Positions 26,055-35,614 of a stretch of DNA of 64,000 bases are shown here, piece by piece. The notes below the pieces were generated by a model. That model made no database searches. It was not told where the DNA came from and saw only the letters and a program-made list of their open reading frames with translations. Made by a program: the position numbers and the translations under genes. Within the stretch, counting starts at the first letter, position 1. The number at the start of each line of letters is the position of its first letter. This DNA comes from Gordonia oryzae (lineage in GTDB: Bacteria > Actinomycetota > Actinomycetes > Mycobacteriales > Mycobacteriaceae), in contig NZ_RKMH01000010.1 of the NCBI RefSeq assembly GCF_003797185.1, forward strand, positions 62,001 to 126,000. The letters are read 5' to 3'.

Positions 26055-27127
26055 CGCTGAGACTTGCGCTGCGCCGCGCGACCGAGCCGACGCGCCTCGT
26101 CCGGGTTGTCGACGAGTTTCCGAGTAGCGCTGAGGAATTCGTCGATACCATCGACCAACAGACCAGTCCGCCCGTCGTCGATGGATTCGGCCAGCCCAGC
26201 CGAACTCCGATACCCGATCGTGGGCACGCCGTGTTGTGCGGCTTCCATGACGGCAAGGCCCCACCCTTCCTTGCGAGACGGCATGAGGTGCACACGTGCC
26301 CGTCCGAGGATCTCATGCTTTCGTACCTCGTCCACGTGACCGTGGAATGTGACCGCCTGGCTCACCCCGAGAATATCTGCGGTGGAACGCAATTCGCCGG
26401 ACCACCAGCCGTCACCGATGACGTCGAGCTCGGCGTCGACTCCGACCCGCCGAAGTTCGGCGACTACGGTCAGCGCATGCTCGACCTGCTTGTGCGGAAC
26501 CAGCCTCGACAACACGCACAGGCGTGGCGGCGATGTGCTTGTGCTCGACGCTTTCACGCCGGCGGGAACGGGATCGAGGCCATTGCGGATCACGTCGATG
26601 CGGGCATCGTCCACACCGAGGCCGACCAGCTCACGTCGCGACGGCGCGGACACCGTCACGTAGCGGCTGCGCCGGTGTATCCACGGCGACAGTCGGGACT
26701 CGATGAACCAGCCGATCCGCCCGAGCGCCCGGCCGGCGACCGGCCACTGTTCGCGGTGGCAGTGATGGACCAGCACGACCGTCGGCGCGATGCGGGTCAG
26801 CGCGGCGAAGAACGGAACACCGTTCTGGGTATCGATGACCACATCGGGCACACCACCGGCCAGCCGCCCGCGGCCCATCCGGGCAGCCAGCAGCAGACCG
26901 AGCGCTCGGGGATACACCGAGATCCGGCCACCGACCCGGATGAACCGGATACCGTCGCGACGCTCGTCGTCGGGAGCACCGGGGTACGCCGCGGTCAGAT
27001 AGGTCACCTCGACACCTCGTCGCGCCAACTCGGCGCCCACCCGCTCGAGATAGGTTTCGCTGCCACCGCCTTGCGGGTGGCCGGTATCTCGCCAACAGAG
27101 GAGCAGCACGCGGGTGGGAGGGGTCAT
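25994..27127 (-). CDS. GT4-type (GT-B fold) glycosyltransferase, Rv0225-like
   Basis: 377 residues, typical for a retaining GT-B enzyme using a nucleotide-sugar donor on the cytoplasmic side. The N-terminal acceptor domain has the glycine-rich GHPQGGGSETYLERV. The donor domain has VLSRLVPHKQVEHAL and the EX7E element KEGWGLAVMEAAQHGVP (Glu287 and Glu295). Length and place match Rv0225, and the divergent methyltransferase matches Rv0224c. Sugar and acceptor are unknown; in this neighbourhood a lipid-linked mannose or polyprenyl sugar is plausible but only inference. Its 3' end overlaps the converging membrane-protein gene by 61 bases, so the two antiparallel transcripts overlap. Confidence 0.88.
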   Translation of the reverse strand: MTPPTRVLLLCWRDTGHPQGGGSETYLERVGAELARRGVEVTYLTAAYPGAPDDERRDGIRFIRVGGRISVYPRALGLLLAARMGRGRLAGGVPDVVIDTQNGVPFFAALTRIAPTVVLVHHCHREQWPVAGRALGRIGWFIESRLSPWIHRRSRYVTVSAPSRRELVGLGVDDARIDVIRNGLDPVPAGVKASSTSTSPPRLCVLSRLVPHKQVEHALTVVAELRRVGVDAELDVIGDGWWSGELRSTADILGVSQAVTFHGHVDEVRKHEILGRARVHLMPSRKEGWGLAVMEAAQHGVPTIGYRSSAGLAESIDDGRTGLLVDGIDEFLSATRKLVDNPDEARRLGRAAQRKSQRYSWSTTCDEMLRVLRDAAR

Positions 27128-27205
27128 CGCCGTATCAGGGTACCGACCACGGGGTCGGCAGAGCGGCAGCGTCGCACATCATGCCGCAGCGGTAGCATCC
27201 CGCCT

Positions 27206-27955
27206 GTGCCCGCAGCGACCGAGACGATGCGCCGACTCGCGACATTCCGTCGCGCGGCCGACCTGCTGTCGGACTTTCGGTACGAACAGACCGATCCCGC
27301 ACGCTTCTACGGCGCCCTTGCCCGTGACACCGCGGCGATGGTCGGAGCGTTCGCCGATCTTGACGAATCGGTCATCCTCGACGTCGGCGGCGGCCCGGGG
27401 TACTTCGCCGACGCATTCGGCGCGTGTGGCGCCCACTACCTGGCGGTCGAACCCGATCCGACGGAGATGCACGCGGGCGGTCTGGACCATCGCGGCACCG
27501 TGCGCGCCGCCGGTCAGGCACTCCCCTTCGCCGACGACTCAATGGACGTGACGCTGTCGTCCAACGTCGTCGAGCACACCTCCCGACCGTGGCAGATGTG
27601 CGACGAGATGATCCGCGTGACCCGCCCCGGCGGGCTCGTCATCGTCAGCTACACATTGTGGTGGGGCCCCTTCGGCGGTCACGAGATGGGCCTGACCCAT
27701 TACGCGGGCGGCCACCGCGCCGCTCGCTGGTACACCCGACGGCATGGGCATCCGCCCAAGAATCTCTACGGCACTTCTCTTTTCGCGGTCACCGCGACGG
27801 CCGGACTACGGTGGTCCCGCAGCCGATCGGATGACACGACGCTCATCGCTGCCTTCCCCCGCTACCTCCCGGCACCGTCCTGGTGGGTACTGCGCGTCCC
27901 GGTACTCCGCGAGTTCCTTGCCACCAATCTCGTTGTGGTACTGCGTAAGAACTAG
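27206..27955 (+). CDS. Class I SAM-dependent methyltransferase (Rv0224c-like)
   Basis: 249 residues from GTG 27206. SAM-binding motif I is ILDVGGGPGYFADAF at about 57-71, the acidic end of strand 2 is AVEPD, motif II is ALPFADDSMDVTLSSNVVEH, and motif III is TRPGGLVIVSY. Length and the pairing with the divergent glycosyltransferase match M. tuberculosis Rv0224c, which transposon studies class as needed for growth. The C-terminal half has an amphipathic, Trp-rich region (YTLWWGPFGGHE and SWWVLRVPVLREF) suited to a membrane-associated lipid or glycan acceptor. The methyl acceptor is unknown. The much longer frame that contains this gene upstream is an antisense artefact over the glycosyltransferase. 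Confidence 0.88.
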   Translation: MPAATETMRRLATFRRAADLLSDFRYEQTDPARFYGALARDTAAMVGAFADLDESVILDVGGGPGYFADAFGACGAHYLAVEPDPTEMHAGGLDHRGTVRAAGQALPFADDSMDVTLSSNVVEHTSRPWQMCDEMIRVTRPGGLVIVSYTLWWGPFGGHEMGLTHYAGGHRAARWYTRRHGHPPKNLYGTSLFAVTATAGLRWSRSRSDDTTLIAAFPRYLPAPSWWVLRVPVLREFLATNLVVVLRKN

Positions 27956-28126
27956 CACAGCACACCTTCGCGATGGTCGCGCAACTCTCTATCCGATGGC
28001 CACACCCCTCCGCCGATGGTCGAGGTGTGAACCGCGCTCGGCAATCCTCGAGACCGGCTGCGCCGGTGCTGGATTCGCACCACCAGGACCCGGATCCCCA
28101 TCGGCGCAACGGGGGTGAAGCGATGG

Positions 28127-28849
28127 TCAGTTCGCGAGGTCCGCCACACAGCGGAGGAGTCCACCGTTGCTCGTGTTTGAGGTCAGCTGTTCGCGACCGT
28201 GCATAATGGTGCAGGTCACCGGACCGCGAACGACGATTGCGGTGAGTTCGGCCGAACCGCCGGTAACCGTCGTCGTGATCGACCACGGCGCGGCGGTGAC
28301 CGGATCGATGACGAACTCCGAGCCCTTGCGGTAGCGCACACCGGCAACGTCACCGCTGCCGGTCAATTGGTACACGACCGAGCCCGCTGCGGCCCGCGAG
28401 GTGGTCGTCTCCTCCGTTGTCGTTTCGGAGGTGCTCGTGGTTGTGGATGTGGTGCTCACCGATGTCGTCGACACCGTACTCGTCGTCGGGGACGCCGTCG
28501 AATCACCACCACCAGTGCTCCGGACGACGAGCACTGCGACGACCACGATCAACACCAGAGCCGCGATCACCGCAAGCGTCAGGAACAGAGTCCGCCGACC
28601 CCCGCCTCCGCTGCCCCCGGACGGCGGCTCAGTGTACGGTCCGGTGGGCGGCGGGCCGCCCGGCTCGTGACCATAGCCCTGCGTGTAGGCCCCCTGTGGG
28701 TAACCCGATTGTCCATATCCCGTCTGGCCATACCCGGCCTGGGGATAACCCGAGTCGGGGTACTCCGCCGGATTCTGATCGGGGTCGAACGCACGCGTCT
28801 GCGGCGGCGGACGATTCGGGTCCCACGGATCTTCCGGTGGCTGAGTCAT
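28127..28849 (-). CDS. Membrane protein with MmpS-like outside domain
   Basis: 240 residues from ATG 28849. The cytoplasmic N-terminus of about 85 residues is Pro/Gly/Tyr/Gln-rich, with repeated GYPQAGYGQ-type units. One membrane segment follows (TLFLTLAVIAALVLIVVVAVLVV), then a Ser/Thr-rich linker of about 40 residues (likely O-mannosylated, by analogy). The C-terminal beta domain of about 80 residues opens VVYQLTGSGDVAGVRYRKG, as in MmpS proteins. MmpS proteins usually partner MmpL exporters, but no mmpL gene is adjacent here; MmpS3-type orphans exist in mycobacteria. Two cysteines in the outside domain (VTCTIM and LLRCVAD) may pair. It lies 49 bases after the ABC permease on the same strand and may be in that operon. 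Confidence 0.78.
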   Translation of the reverse strand: MTQPPEDPWDPNRPPPQTRAFDPDQNPAEYPDSGYPQAGYGQTGYGQSGYPQGAYTQGYGHEPGGPPPTGPYTEPPSGGSGGGGRRTLFLTLAVIAALVLIVVVAVLVVRSTGGGDSTASPTTSTVSTTSVSTTSTTTSTSETTTEETTTSRAAAGSVVYQLTGSGDVAGVRYRKGSEFVIDPVTAAPWSITTTVTGGSAELTAIVVRGPVTCTIMHGREQLTSNTSNGGLLRCVADLAN

Positions 28850-28898
28850 GCGCCGATTGTGCCAAACCGGGGCCGCCAACCCCGACAACACGGAGAAC

Positions 28899-31451
28899 TC
28901 ATCCTTGGGCGATCGCCTCGAGCGGTTTCGTCCGAGCAGCCCGGACCGCCGGCCACAACGCGGCCAACACGCCGACCACGGCCGAGGCGAGCAGCGTCCA
29001 ACCCATCAAGCTCCACGGCAGCACCGGATCACCCAGCCCCCACCGGGCGAGCGTGCGCACCAGAGCCCAACCGATCACCGAACCCAGAATGACGCCGAGG
29101 ACGGCCCCGTAGATCGCGATCAGCACCGACTCCAGATAGATGGTCCGTCTGATCTGACTGCGCAGGGTTCCGATCGCGCGCAGCATGCCGATCTCGCGTT
29201 TGCGCTCCACCACCGACAACGCGAGTGTGTTGATGATGCCGAGGACCGCGATGAACAGGGCGAGGCCAAGCATGGAGTACAGCGTCGCGAGCATCTGATC
29301 AATCTGCTCGGAGATGCTGCTCTTGTATTGCTCGCGGGTCTCCACCTGCACCGTCAGATACCCCGACGTCGCATTCTCGAGATCGGTGCGCAGGGTGTCG
29401 AGGTTGGTGCCGGGTGCGGCCTTGACGAATAGTCCGAACGTGATCCGGCTCGTTTCCGGCATGACCTTCTCATACACCTGCGGCCCGATCATCCAGGGCT
29501 GCAGCGCCTCGTTGTCCTGATACACGCCGGCGATCGTGACCGGCACTTGCGTTCCGTCCGCCGAGGTGAAGGTCAGGGTCTGCCCGCGTTTCCAGCCACG
29601 CTCGTTGGCCGTGCGTTCACTGATGAACATCCCGTCGGCCGGCAACGTGCTGGATGCGCCATCGAGCATATTCAGTACCGATACCCCGTTGATATCGCCA
29701 CCGAGAGCGGCGAACCCGGTACGCGCCTGACCGTCGATACGCGCCGACACGATGCCGAAGGACACGGCATCGGAGATGCCCGGCACCTTGGTGACCGCCA
29801 CGGCCACCGACTCGGGCACCGGCGAATTGTTGGTGCCCGCAACGATGTAGTCGGCTCGGATGCCCGCATCGACAGTCTGATCCACCGTTCCCTTGAACGA
29901 GGCTCCGAGCGTGCCGATCACGGCGACCAGCATCAACCCGAGGGTCAGCGCGAAAGCAGTCGCCGCGCTACGCCGCGGATTGCGCACCGCGTTGGTGCGG
30001 GCCAACCGTCCGACCGTGCCGAACGGGGCGCCGATCACCCGGCCGAGACCGCCGACGATGGGTCTGGACAATGCCGGGCCGGCCAACACCGACGCGACGA
30101 TCGCCGCACCCGCGCCGATACCGACCACCACCGCGCGCAACAGGCCTGCACCCACCGCACCCCAGGCGATCGTGCCGACGGCAATGAGCAAGAAGACGAC
30201 GCCGACCAGCGTCCGATTCCGCAGCGGCGCAGCACCTTCGGTGACCCCGGCGCGCATCGCCTCCACCGGGGACACCCGTGCGGCCCGGACCGCGGGTACC
30301 CAGGCGCTGACCATCGTGACGCCGACGCCCACGAAGAGCGCGGCGAGCACCGCCCACACACCGACCTGCAGTGAGCCACTCGGCAGACCCGACGCGGAGC
30401 CGACCACCGCCTTCAACACCGCGGCCAATCCGACACCGACACCGAGCCCGACCAGCCCGCCGATGACGCCGACCACGAACGCCTCGAAGAGCACCGAACG
30501 CGATACCTGACGCCGGCTGGCACCGATGGCGCGCAGCAGAGCGAGTTCACGATTGCGTTGCGCGACGATCATCGAGAAGGTGTTGTAGATGATGAAGGTT
30601 CCGACGATGAGCCCGATTGCCGCGAATGCCAACAGGATTCCGGTGAAGATGGTCAGAAACTGGTTGACCTGGGCCTTCTGGTCCGCACGCACCTGGTCTC
30701 CGGTGCGGACCTTGAACTGATCGGTGTCGACGAGCGCCGACACCCGCTTGGCGAGTTCGTCGGCGGACACCCCGGACACCGTGGACGTGTCGACCACCGC
30801 GACATGTGAACCGTCAGAGAAGATATCGGACGCGGTGCGCTGGTCGAACTGGACGTTGACGTACCCGCCGGTCGAGGTGGGCAGGTCGACGAGGCCGACG
30901 ACGGTAACCTCCAACGGCTGTGTACTGCCTTGTCCGATCACGAGTTTCGTCCTCGATCCGACCTTCAGGCCACCGCGGTCGGCGGCCGAGGAGTTGAGGA
31001 CGATCTCGTTCTGCCCATTGGGCGCCCGGCCACCGGGCAGCAGTTTCTCCGGGGAAATCGCTTGATCCGGTGGAATGTAGGCGGTGGCGATACTCGGAGC
31101 ACCACCGGTCTGCAGCGCCTTGCCGTCAGCGCCTGCGATCGTCACCGGCCCCTGCTGGTTGGTGACGATCTTGTCGATCCCCAACTCCTGCTTACGCTCC
31201 CGGAGTTGGTCGACGACACTGTCGGGCACACCGTCGGAGGTTGATCGTTGTGGCGTGATCTCGACGGCCACCCCTTGCGCCGCGCCCTCGAAGATCGAGT
31301 TGAACGCATGGGAGATGGTGGAGGTGAAGACGATCGAACCGGCAACGAACGAGGTGCCGAGGACGATCGAGAAGACGGTCAGGAACAATCGGAGCTTGTG
31401 CGCACGCAGGTTTCGCAGCGAGACCTTGCGCATCACCGATGATGAGGCCAT
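28899..31451 (-). CDS. ABC transporter permease, double FtsX/MacB type
   Basis: 850 residues with two FtsX domains. An N-terminal membrane segment (LRLFLTVFSIVLGTSFVAGSI) precedes a large outside MacB-PCD domain. Four-segment FtsX cores follow near residues 275-400 and at the C-terminus, with a second outside domain between. The repeated core motif is visible twice, as FSMIVAQRNRELALLRAIGAS and LSVVERKREIGMLRAIGT. This is the layout of mycobacterial-type lipoprotein or lipid mechanotransmission exporters and not an importer. The cognate ATPase gene ends 3 bases upstream, so the two subunits are cotranslated. The substrate is unknown; peptide, lipoprotein or lipid release from the outer leaflet are the usual roles of this class. 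Confidence 0.92.
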   Translation of the reverse strand: MASSSVMRKVSLRNLRAHKLRLFLTVFSIVLGTSFVAGSIVFTSTISHAFNSIFEGAAQGVAVEITPQRSTSDGVPDSVVDQLRERKQELGIDKIVTNQQGPVTIAGADGKALQTGGAPSIATAYIPPDQAISPEKLLPGGRAPNGQNEIVLNSSAADRGGLKVGSRTKLVIGQGSTQPLEVTVVGLVDLPTSTGGYVNVQFDQRTASDIFSDGSHVAVVDTSTVSGVSADELAKRVSALVDTDQFKVRTGDQVRADQKAQVNQFLTIFTGILLAFAAIGLIVGTFIIYNTFSMIVAQRNRELALLRAIGASRRQVSRSVLFEAFVVGVIGGLVGLGVGVGLAAVLKAVVGSASGLPSGSLQVGVWAVLAALFVGVGVTMVSAWVPAVRAARVSPVEAMRAGVTEGAAPLRNRTLVGVVFLLIAVGTIAWGAVGAGLLRAVVVGIGAGAAIVASVLAGPALSRPIVGGLGRVIGAPFGTVGRLARTNAVRNPRRSAATAFALTLGLMLVAVIGTLGASFKGTVDQTVDAGIRADYIVAGTNNSPVPESVAVAVTKVPGISDAVSFGIVSARIDGQARTGFAALGGDINGVSVLNMLDGASSTLPADGMFISERTANERGWKRGQTLTFTSADGTQVPVTIAGVYQDNEALQPWMIGPQVYEKVMPETSRITFGLFVKAAPGTNLDTLRTDLENATSGYLTVQVETREQYKSSISEQIDQMLATLYSMLGLALFIAVLGIINTLALSVVERKREIGMLRAIGTLRSQIRRTIYLESVLIAIYGAVLGVILGSVIGWALVRTLARWGLGDPVLPWSLMGWTLLASAVVGVLAALWPAVRAARTKPLEAIAQG

Positions 31452-31454
31452 GAG

Positions 31455-32321
31455 TCAGCGTGCCTCGTGGCGCCCGCGGGGCATTCCGTCAGTCGGGTCG
31501 ACCAAGGCCGGCTTGTCATCCCCGGGCTTGTCATCCCCGGGCTTGTCATCCCCGGGCTTGTCATCGAGGTGGCGCATGACCTCGAAGACGTCGTCGGCGG
31601 TCGGTCGGGTCAGCTCCCGCACGATGTGGCCGTCGGCGAGAAAGACCACACGGTCGGCGTAGGACGCGGCACGCGGATCGTGGGTGACGATGACGACGGT
31701 CTGCCCGAACTCGTCGGTGGCCGCGCGCAGGATCGCGAGAACCTCTCCGGAGGAGCGGGAATCGAGGTTGCCGGTCGGCTCGTCACCGAAGATGATCTCG
31801 GGCTTGCCCACCAGTGCGCGGGCACACGCAACACGCTGCTGTTGGCCGCCCGACAGCTCGGTCGGCAGGTGATCGAGCCGATCCCCGATGCCGAGGCGAC
31901 CGACGACGGTGTCGAACCATTGCTTGTCCACCGGGCGGCCGGCGATGTCGAGCGGCAGGGTGATGTTCTCGGCCGCGGTAAGGGTGGGCACCAGGTTGAA
32001 CGACTGGAACACGAATCCGATGCGGTCGCGTCGGAGCTTGGTCATCTCCTTGTCGGAGAGCCCGGTGAGGGCGACGTCACCGATGTAGGCGCGGCCCCCG
32101 GTGGCGTCGTCGAGGCCGGCCAGACAATGCATCAGGGTCGACTTCCCCGACCCCGACGGGCCCATGATCGCGGTGAACTGTCCGGCCGCGAATTCGATCG
32201 TGACGCCTCGCAGCGCGTGGACTGCGGTGTCACCTGACCCGTAGACCTTGGTCAGACCCTCGGATCCGGCCGCGGCGGCCGTACCGCTCGGTTGCGTCAT
32301 CTCTGCGTGCGCTGATGTCAT
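31455..32321 (-). CDS. ABC transporter ATP-binding protein, MacB/LolD type
   Basis: 288 residues from ATG 32321 (a second in-frame ATG at 32300 is possible). The nucleotide-binding domain is complete: Walker A GPSGSGKST from 54, Q-loop FVFQSFNLVP, signature LSGGQ at 156-160, Walker B IIFGDEPTGNLD with Asp180-Glu181, and the switch His in VTHD. FQSFNLVPTLTAAENI and GDEPTGNLDS are typical of the MacB/LolD/FtsE branch. An unusual charged C-terminal tail contains (GDDKP)n, coded by 15-base tandem repeats. It powers the FtsX-type permease encoded 3 bases downstream. Confidence 0.94.
   Translation of the reverse strand: MTSAHAEMTQPSGTAAAAGSEGLTKVYGSGDTAVHALRGVTIEFAAGQFTAIMGPSGSGKSTLMHCLAGLDDATGGRAYIGDVALTGLSDKEMTKLRRDRIGFVFQSFNLVPTLTAAENITLPLDIAGRPVDKQWFDTVVGRLGIGDRLDHLPTELSGGQQQRVACARALVGKPEIIFGDEPTGNLDSRSSGEVLAILRAATDEFGQTVVIVTHDPRAASYADRVVFLADGHIVRELTRPTADDVFEVMRHLDDKPGDDKPGDDKPGDDKPALVDPTDGMPRGRHEAR
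31510..31566. repeat. 15-bp tandem repeat in the ABC ATPase tail
   Basis: Three perfect copies of GGCTTGTCATCCCCG (31510-31554) and a partial fourth. Read on the minus strand they encode GDDKP units in the C-terminal tail of the ATPase, keeping the frame. Confidence 0.95.
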
Positions 32322-32416
32322 GGCCACCACGGTGCCAGGTCGGCGCCCGAATGGCCATCGGGGTTGTCCCTGAACCCACCCCCGGTCGCGGGCGCGGACC
32401 GTATCCGCCGAGTGGG

Positions 32417-33454
32417 TCAGCGACGCGGGAAGCGCACCTCGATCGCGTGCACCCGGGTCGGGCCGGCGAACATGTTGTTGGTGACGACGTAGAGCATCCG
32501 CGCCCGATAGTTCTGTCCGCGGACGTCGGGAAGCCAATTGCCCCATGCCATTGCCGACATGTTGCCGGTCACCAGCCGCGGCAGCGGGTTGGCCGAGAAG
32601 ACCCCGGTTTTGGGCATTGCCTTCTCGGAGCCGGAGAGCTTGGCCTTGCCGGTCACCGCATCGGCGCCGCGCGTGGTGGCCCAGTAGATGCTCGTCACCC
32701 GTCCGCGACCGCGTTCGAGGACCAGGAAGTCGGTGTTATTGACGGCGATGACGTCGGCAGCGACCTTGTCCGGGTCGGTGCGGTAGACGTACTCGCTCTG
32801 CCCTCGACCCGATCCGAAGGTCAGCAGCCGGGCAGCGTTACCGGGGTCCTGGCGCAGCCCGCCGGCGGTGATCACGCTGATCTGTCCGCTCGGCCCAACG
32901 GCCACCCCGGTGAGACCGTTCTGGCCGTTGACGCCCGAGGTCCGGGTCGGGCGCCACGCAGCGGGCAACGGGAGATTTCGGACGAACGTACCGAACGGAC
33001 CGATCTGGCGGACGAACTGATGCGCCCCACCGCTCACGACGACGTAGCCGCCACCGACCGACCGGATGCCCTCGAACTGCGCATCACCGGGCAGCAGCGG
33101 CAGATTGAGCGGGCTGAGCACGGTGCCACCGCCGGTGAAGCGCGGGACACCGAGCTGACCGACCGACGGGTAGTAATCGATGTGGGTGGCGTAGAACCGG
33201 GCGGGACCGGCACGCCCGACATCGGTCGAGATCATCGTGTAGTCGCCGTTGGCGGTCTGGTCAATTCCCGAAATAGCACCGAAAGACGGTATGCCGGGCA
33301 TGATCTCGGTGTCGACATATCGCGAGGTGACCGTGGATGGGCCCGGAACCGGCGAACCGGGCACTGCCGTCGCCACGCCGGATCCGATGGTCAGCGTGAC
33401 GGCGAGCGCCGAAACGAACGTTGCCCCCCACGAGCGCAGTCTCATAGGGGGCAA
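32417..33454 (-). CDS. Secreted esterase-like/phytase-like beta-propeller protein
   Basis: 345 residues. A signal peptide is clear: MPPMRLRSW, hydrophobic core FVSALAVTLTIGSG, then ATAVPGS with likely cleavage after ATA. The mature protein has the pfam13449 esterase-like-activity-of-phytase pattern: ISGIDQTANGDYTMISTDVG, FEGIRSVGGGYVVVSG, GLTGVAVGPSGQISVITAG, NTDFLVLERGRG. These are the repeated blades of a beta propeller. The family's catalytic activity is poorly defined; the name comes from similarity to alkaline phytases and esterases. The stop is 95 bases upstream of the ABC ATPase start on the same strand. Either the first ATG or the ATG at codon 4 (MRLRSW) may be used. Confidence 0.82.
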   Translation of the reverse strand: MPPMRLRSWGATFVSALAVTLTIGSGVATAVPGSPVPGPSTVTSRYVDTEIMPGIPSFGAISGIDQTANGDYTMISTDVGRAGPARFYATHIDYYPSVGQLGVPRFTGGGTVLSPLNLPLLPGDAQFEGIRSVGGGYVVVSGGAHQFVRQIGPFGTFVRNLPLPAAWRPTRTSGVNGQNGLTGVAVGPSGQISVITAGGLRQDPGNAARLLTFGSGRGQSEYVYRTDPDKVAADVIAVNNTDFLVLERGRGRVTSIYWATTRGADAVTGKAKLSGSEKAMPKTGVFSANPLPRLVTGNMSAMAWGNWLPDVRGQNYRARMLYVVTNNMFAGPTRVHAIEVRFPRR

Positions 33455-33500
33455 CGATACCTCAGTAGAGGCAGGTCATCTCAATGGATGATCGAGACTT

Positions 33501-35327
33501 TCACGCGAGGCGCTGTTTGAGCTGATCGAGCTCATCGGACAGGCTCGTCGGCAGCTTCTCCCCGACGAAGTCGAACAGCTCCTCGATGAGCGGCAACTCG
33601 CGCCGCCATTCCTCGGGGTCGAAATCGAGTGCGGCAGCGAGATCTTCGGCAGGCAGATCGAGGCCCTCGACGTCGATCTCGTCGGGCTTGGCGACGATGC
33701 CGATCGGGGTGTTGACGCCCTCGTTCTCACCCTCGATGCGCCCGATGATCCACTTGAGTACGCGGCTGTTCTCGCCGAAGCCGGGCCACAGGAAGCGACC
33801 GTCGTCACCCCGACGGAACCAGTTGACGTAGAAGACCTTCGGGAGCTTCGACGCATCGGCGTTCTTACCGAGGTCGATCCAGTGCGCGAAGTAGTCACCC
33901 ACGTGGTAGCCCATGAACGGGAGCATCGCCATCGGGTCGCGGCGGACGGTGCCGACCTTGCCCTCGGCGGCGGCGGTCTGCTCGGAACCCACGGTGGCGC
34001 CCATGAACACGCCGTTCTGCCAGTCACGGGCCTCGGTCACCAGCGGCACCGTGGTCTTGCGACGACCGCCGAACAGGATCGCCGAAATCGGCACACCCTG
34101 CGGATCGTCCCACTCCTGCGCCAACGACGGGCACTGCGAAATCGGGGTGCAGTATCGCGAATTCGGGTGTGCGGCCTTGTGATCGGAGGCGGGCGTCCAC
34201 TCGTTGCCGAGCCAGTCGGTCAGATGCGCGGGGGTCTCGCCGTCGATGCCCTCCCACCAGATATCGCCGTCGTCGGTCAGTGCGACGTTGGTGTAGAGCG
34301 TGTTACCGGCCTCGATGGTCTTCATCGCGTTCGGGTTGGAGTCCTCACTCGTGCCGGGAGCGACACCGAAGAACCCGAATTCGGGGTTGATCGCGTAGAG
34401 ACGGCCGTCGTCACCGAATCGCATCCATGCGATGTCGTCGCCAACGGTCTCGGCCTTCCATCCGGGGATGGTGGGCTGGATCATCGCGAGGTTGGTCTTG
34501 CCGCAGGCGCTCGGGAAGGCCGCGGCGACAAAGTACACCTTGTTCTCCGGGCTGGTCAGCTTCAGGATCAGCATATGCTCGGCCATCCAGCCCTCGTCGC
34601 GGGCGATGACCGACGCGATCCGCAGCGCGTAGCACTTCTTGCCCAGCAACGCGTTGCCGCCGTAACCCGAACCGTAGGACCAGATCTCACGATCCTCGGG
34701 GAAGTGGGTGATGTACTTCTCGGGGTTGCACGGCCACGCCACGTCGGCCTGACCGGGCTCGAGCGGGGCACCCACCGAGTGCAGACCCTTGACGAAGAAG
34801 CCGTCGTCGCCCAGAGCCTCGAGAATCTTCGGGCCGACGCGGGTCATGATGCGCATCGACAGCACGACGTACTCGGAGTCGGTCAGCTCGACACCGAGCT
34901 TCGGGTCGTCGGAGCCGAGGGGGCCCATGCAGAAGGGGATCACGAACATGGTGCGCCCGCGCATGCTGCCCCGGTACAGCTCGGTCATCGTTGCGCGCAT
35001 CTGGTCGGGATCCACCCAATTATTGGTGGGGCCCGCCTCTTCGGCGGTCTTGGCGCAGATGAAGGTCCGGGACTCGACCCGCGCGACATCGGCGGGGTCC
35101 GACTTGGCGAGATACGAGTTGGGCTTGCGCTCCTCGTCGAGTTTGACCAGCGTCCCAGCCTCGACCAGATCAGCGGTCAGCCGCTCCCACTCCTCATCAC
35201 TGCCGTCGGACCACACCACCCGGTCGGGCTGGGTCAACTCGGCGACTTCGGCGACCCATGCCAACAAGCCCGCATGTGTGGTCGGGGCGCTGGCGGGGTC
35301 CAATCCGGGAATGGTTGCTGAGGTCAT
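33501..35327 (-). CDS. pckG: Phosphoenolpyruvate carboxykinase (GTP)
   Basis: 608 residues, the normal length for the GTP-dependent enzyme (M. tuberculosis PckA, 606). It converts oxaloacetate and GTP to phosphoenolpyruvate, GDP and CO2, the entry to gluconeogenesis when cells grow on fatty acids, which fits the many beta-oxidation genes nearby. The reactive cysteine and P-loop are in PSACGKTN (Cys275, Lys277). The guanine/metal region [18 protein letters not shown], the [19 protein letters not shown] stretch and the early [17 protein letters not shown] are intact. A strong GGAGGAGAT ribosome site precedes the ATG. The 287 bases upstream (35328-35614) hold no gene and should contain its promoter. 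Confidence 0.97.
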   Translation of the reverse strand: MTSATIPGLDPASAPTTHAGLLAWVAEVAELTQPDRVVWSDGSDEEWERLTADLVEAGTLVKLDEERKPNSYLAKSDPADVARVESRTFICAKTAEEAGPTNNWVDPDQMRATMTELYRGSMRGRTMFVIPFCMGPLGSDDPKLGVELTDSEYVVLSMRIMTRVGPKILEALGDDGFFVKGLHSVGAPLEPGQADVAWPCNPEKYITHFPEDREIWSYGSGYGGNALLGKKCYALRIASVIARDEGWMAEHMLILKLTSPENKVYFVAAAFPSACGKTNLAMIQPTIPGWKAETVGDDIAWMRFGDDGRLYAINPEFGFFGVAPGTSEDSNPNAMKTIEAGNTLYTNVALTDDGDIWWEGIDGETPAHLTDWLGNEWTPASDHKAAHPNSRYCTPISQCPSLAQEWDDPQGVPISAILFGGRRKTTVPLVTEARDWQNGVFMGATVGSEQTAAAEGKVGTVRRDPMAMLPFMGYHVGDYFAHWIDLGKNADASKLPKVFYVNWFRRGDDGRFLWPGFGENSRVLKWIIGRIEGENEGVNTPIGIVAKPDEIDVEGLDLPAEDLAAALDFDPEEWRRELPLIEELFDFVGEKLPTSLSDELDQLKQRLA

Positions 35328-35614
35328 ATCTCCTCCTCGGAGTTGGCCACCATCGATGGTGACCGAGGTACGGCGGCTTATCCCCAGGATACGATCACAG
35401 AACGGCCGCTAGGTGCCCGGGTTAACAGATGCGGTATATGCCACACTCCCACGGGTTCACCGACGACAGCCGACCACCCCGAAACCCACGTGACCTGGCA
35501 CGTCGCACCGGAAGGGCGGTTTAAGGTGCTCACGAAAGTCCGATTCACCGCCCCGGAAGAACCCTCCGCGAGCCTGTTGTACGGCGTCTGCAGGCCCGTT
35601 GCACGACGACGCAG

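Noticed and set aside
24755..27955. A 1066-codon open frame on the plus strand
   Set aside because: Its first 800 codons lie antisense or out of frame over the Rv0226c-like and glycosyltransferase genes, have Arg/Gly-rich shadow composition, and only the last 249 codons (the methyltransferase) make a recognisable protein.
35328..35614. Possible small gene or RNA upstream of pckG
   Set aside because: Only short frames without ribosome sites and no stable long hairpin were found; it is more likely a promoter region.
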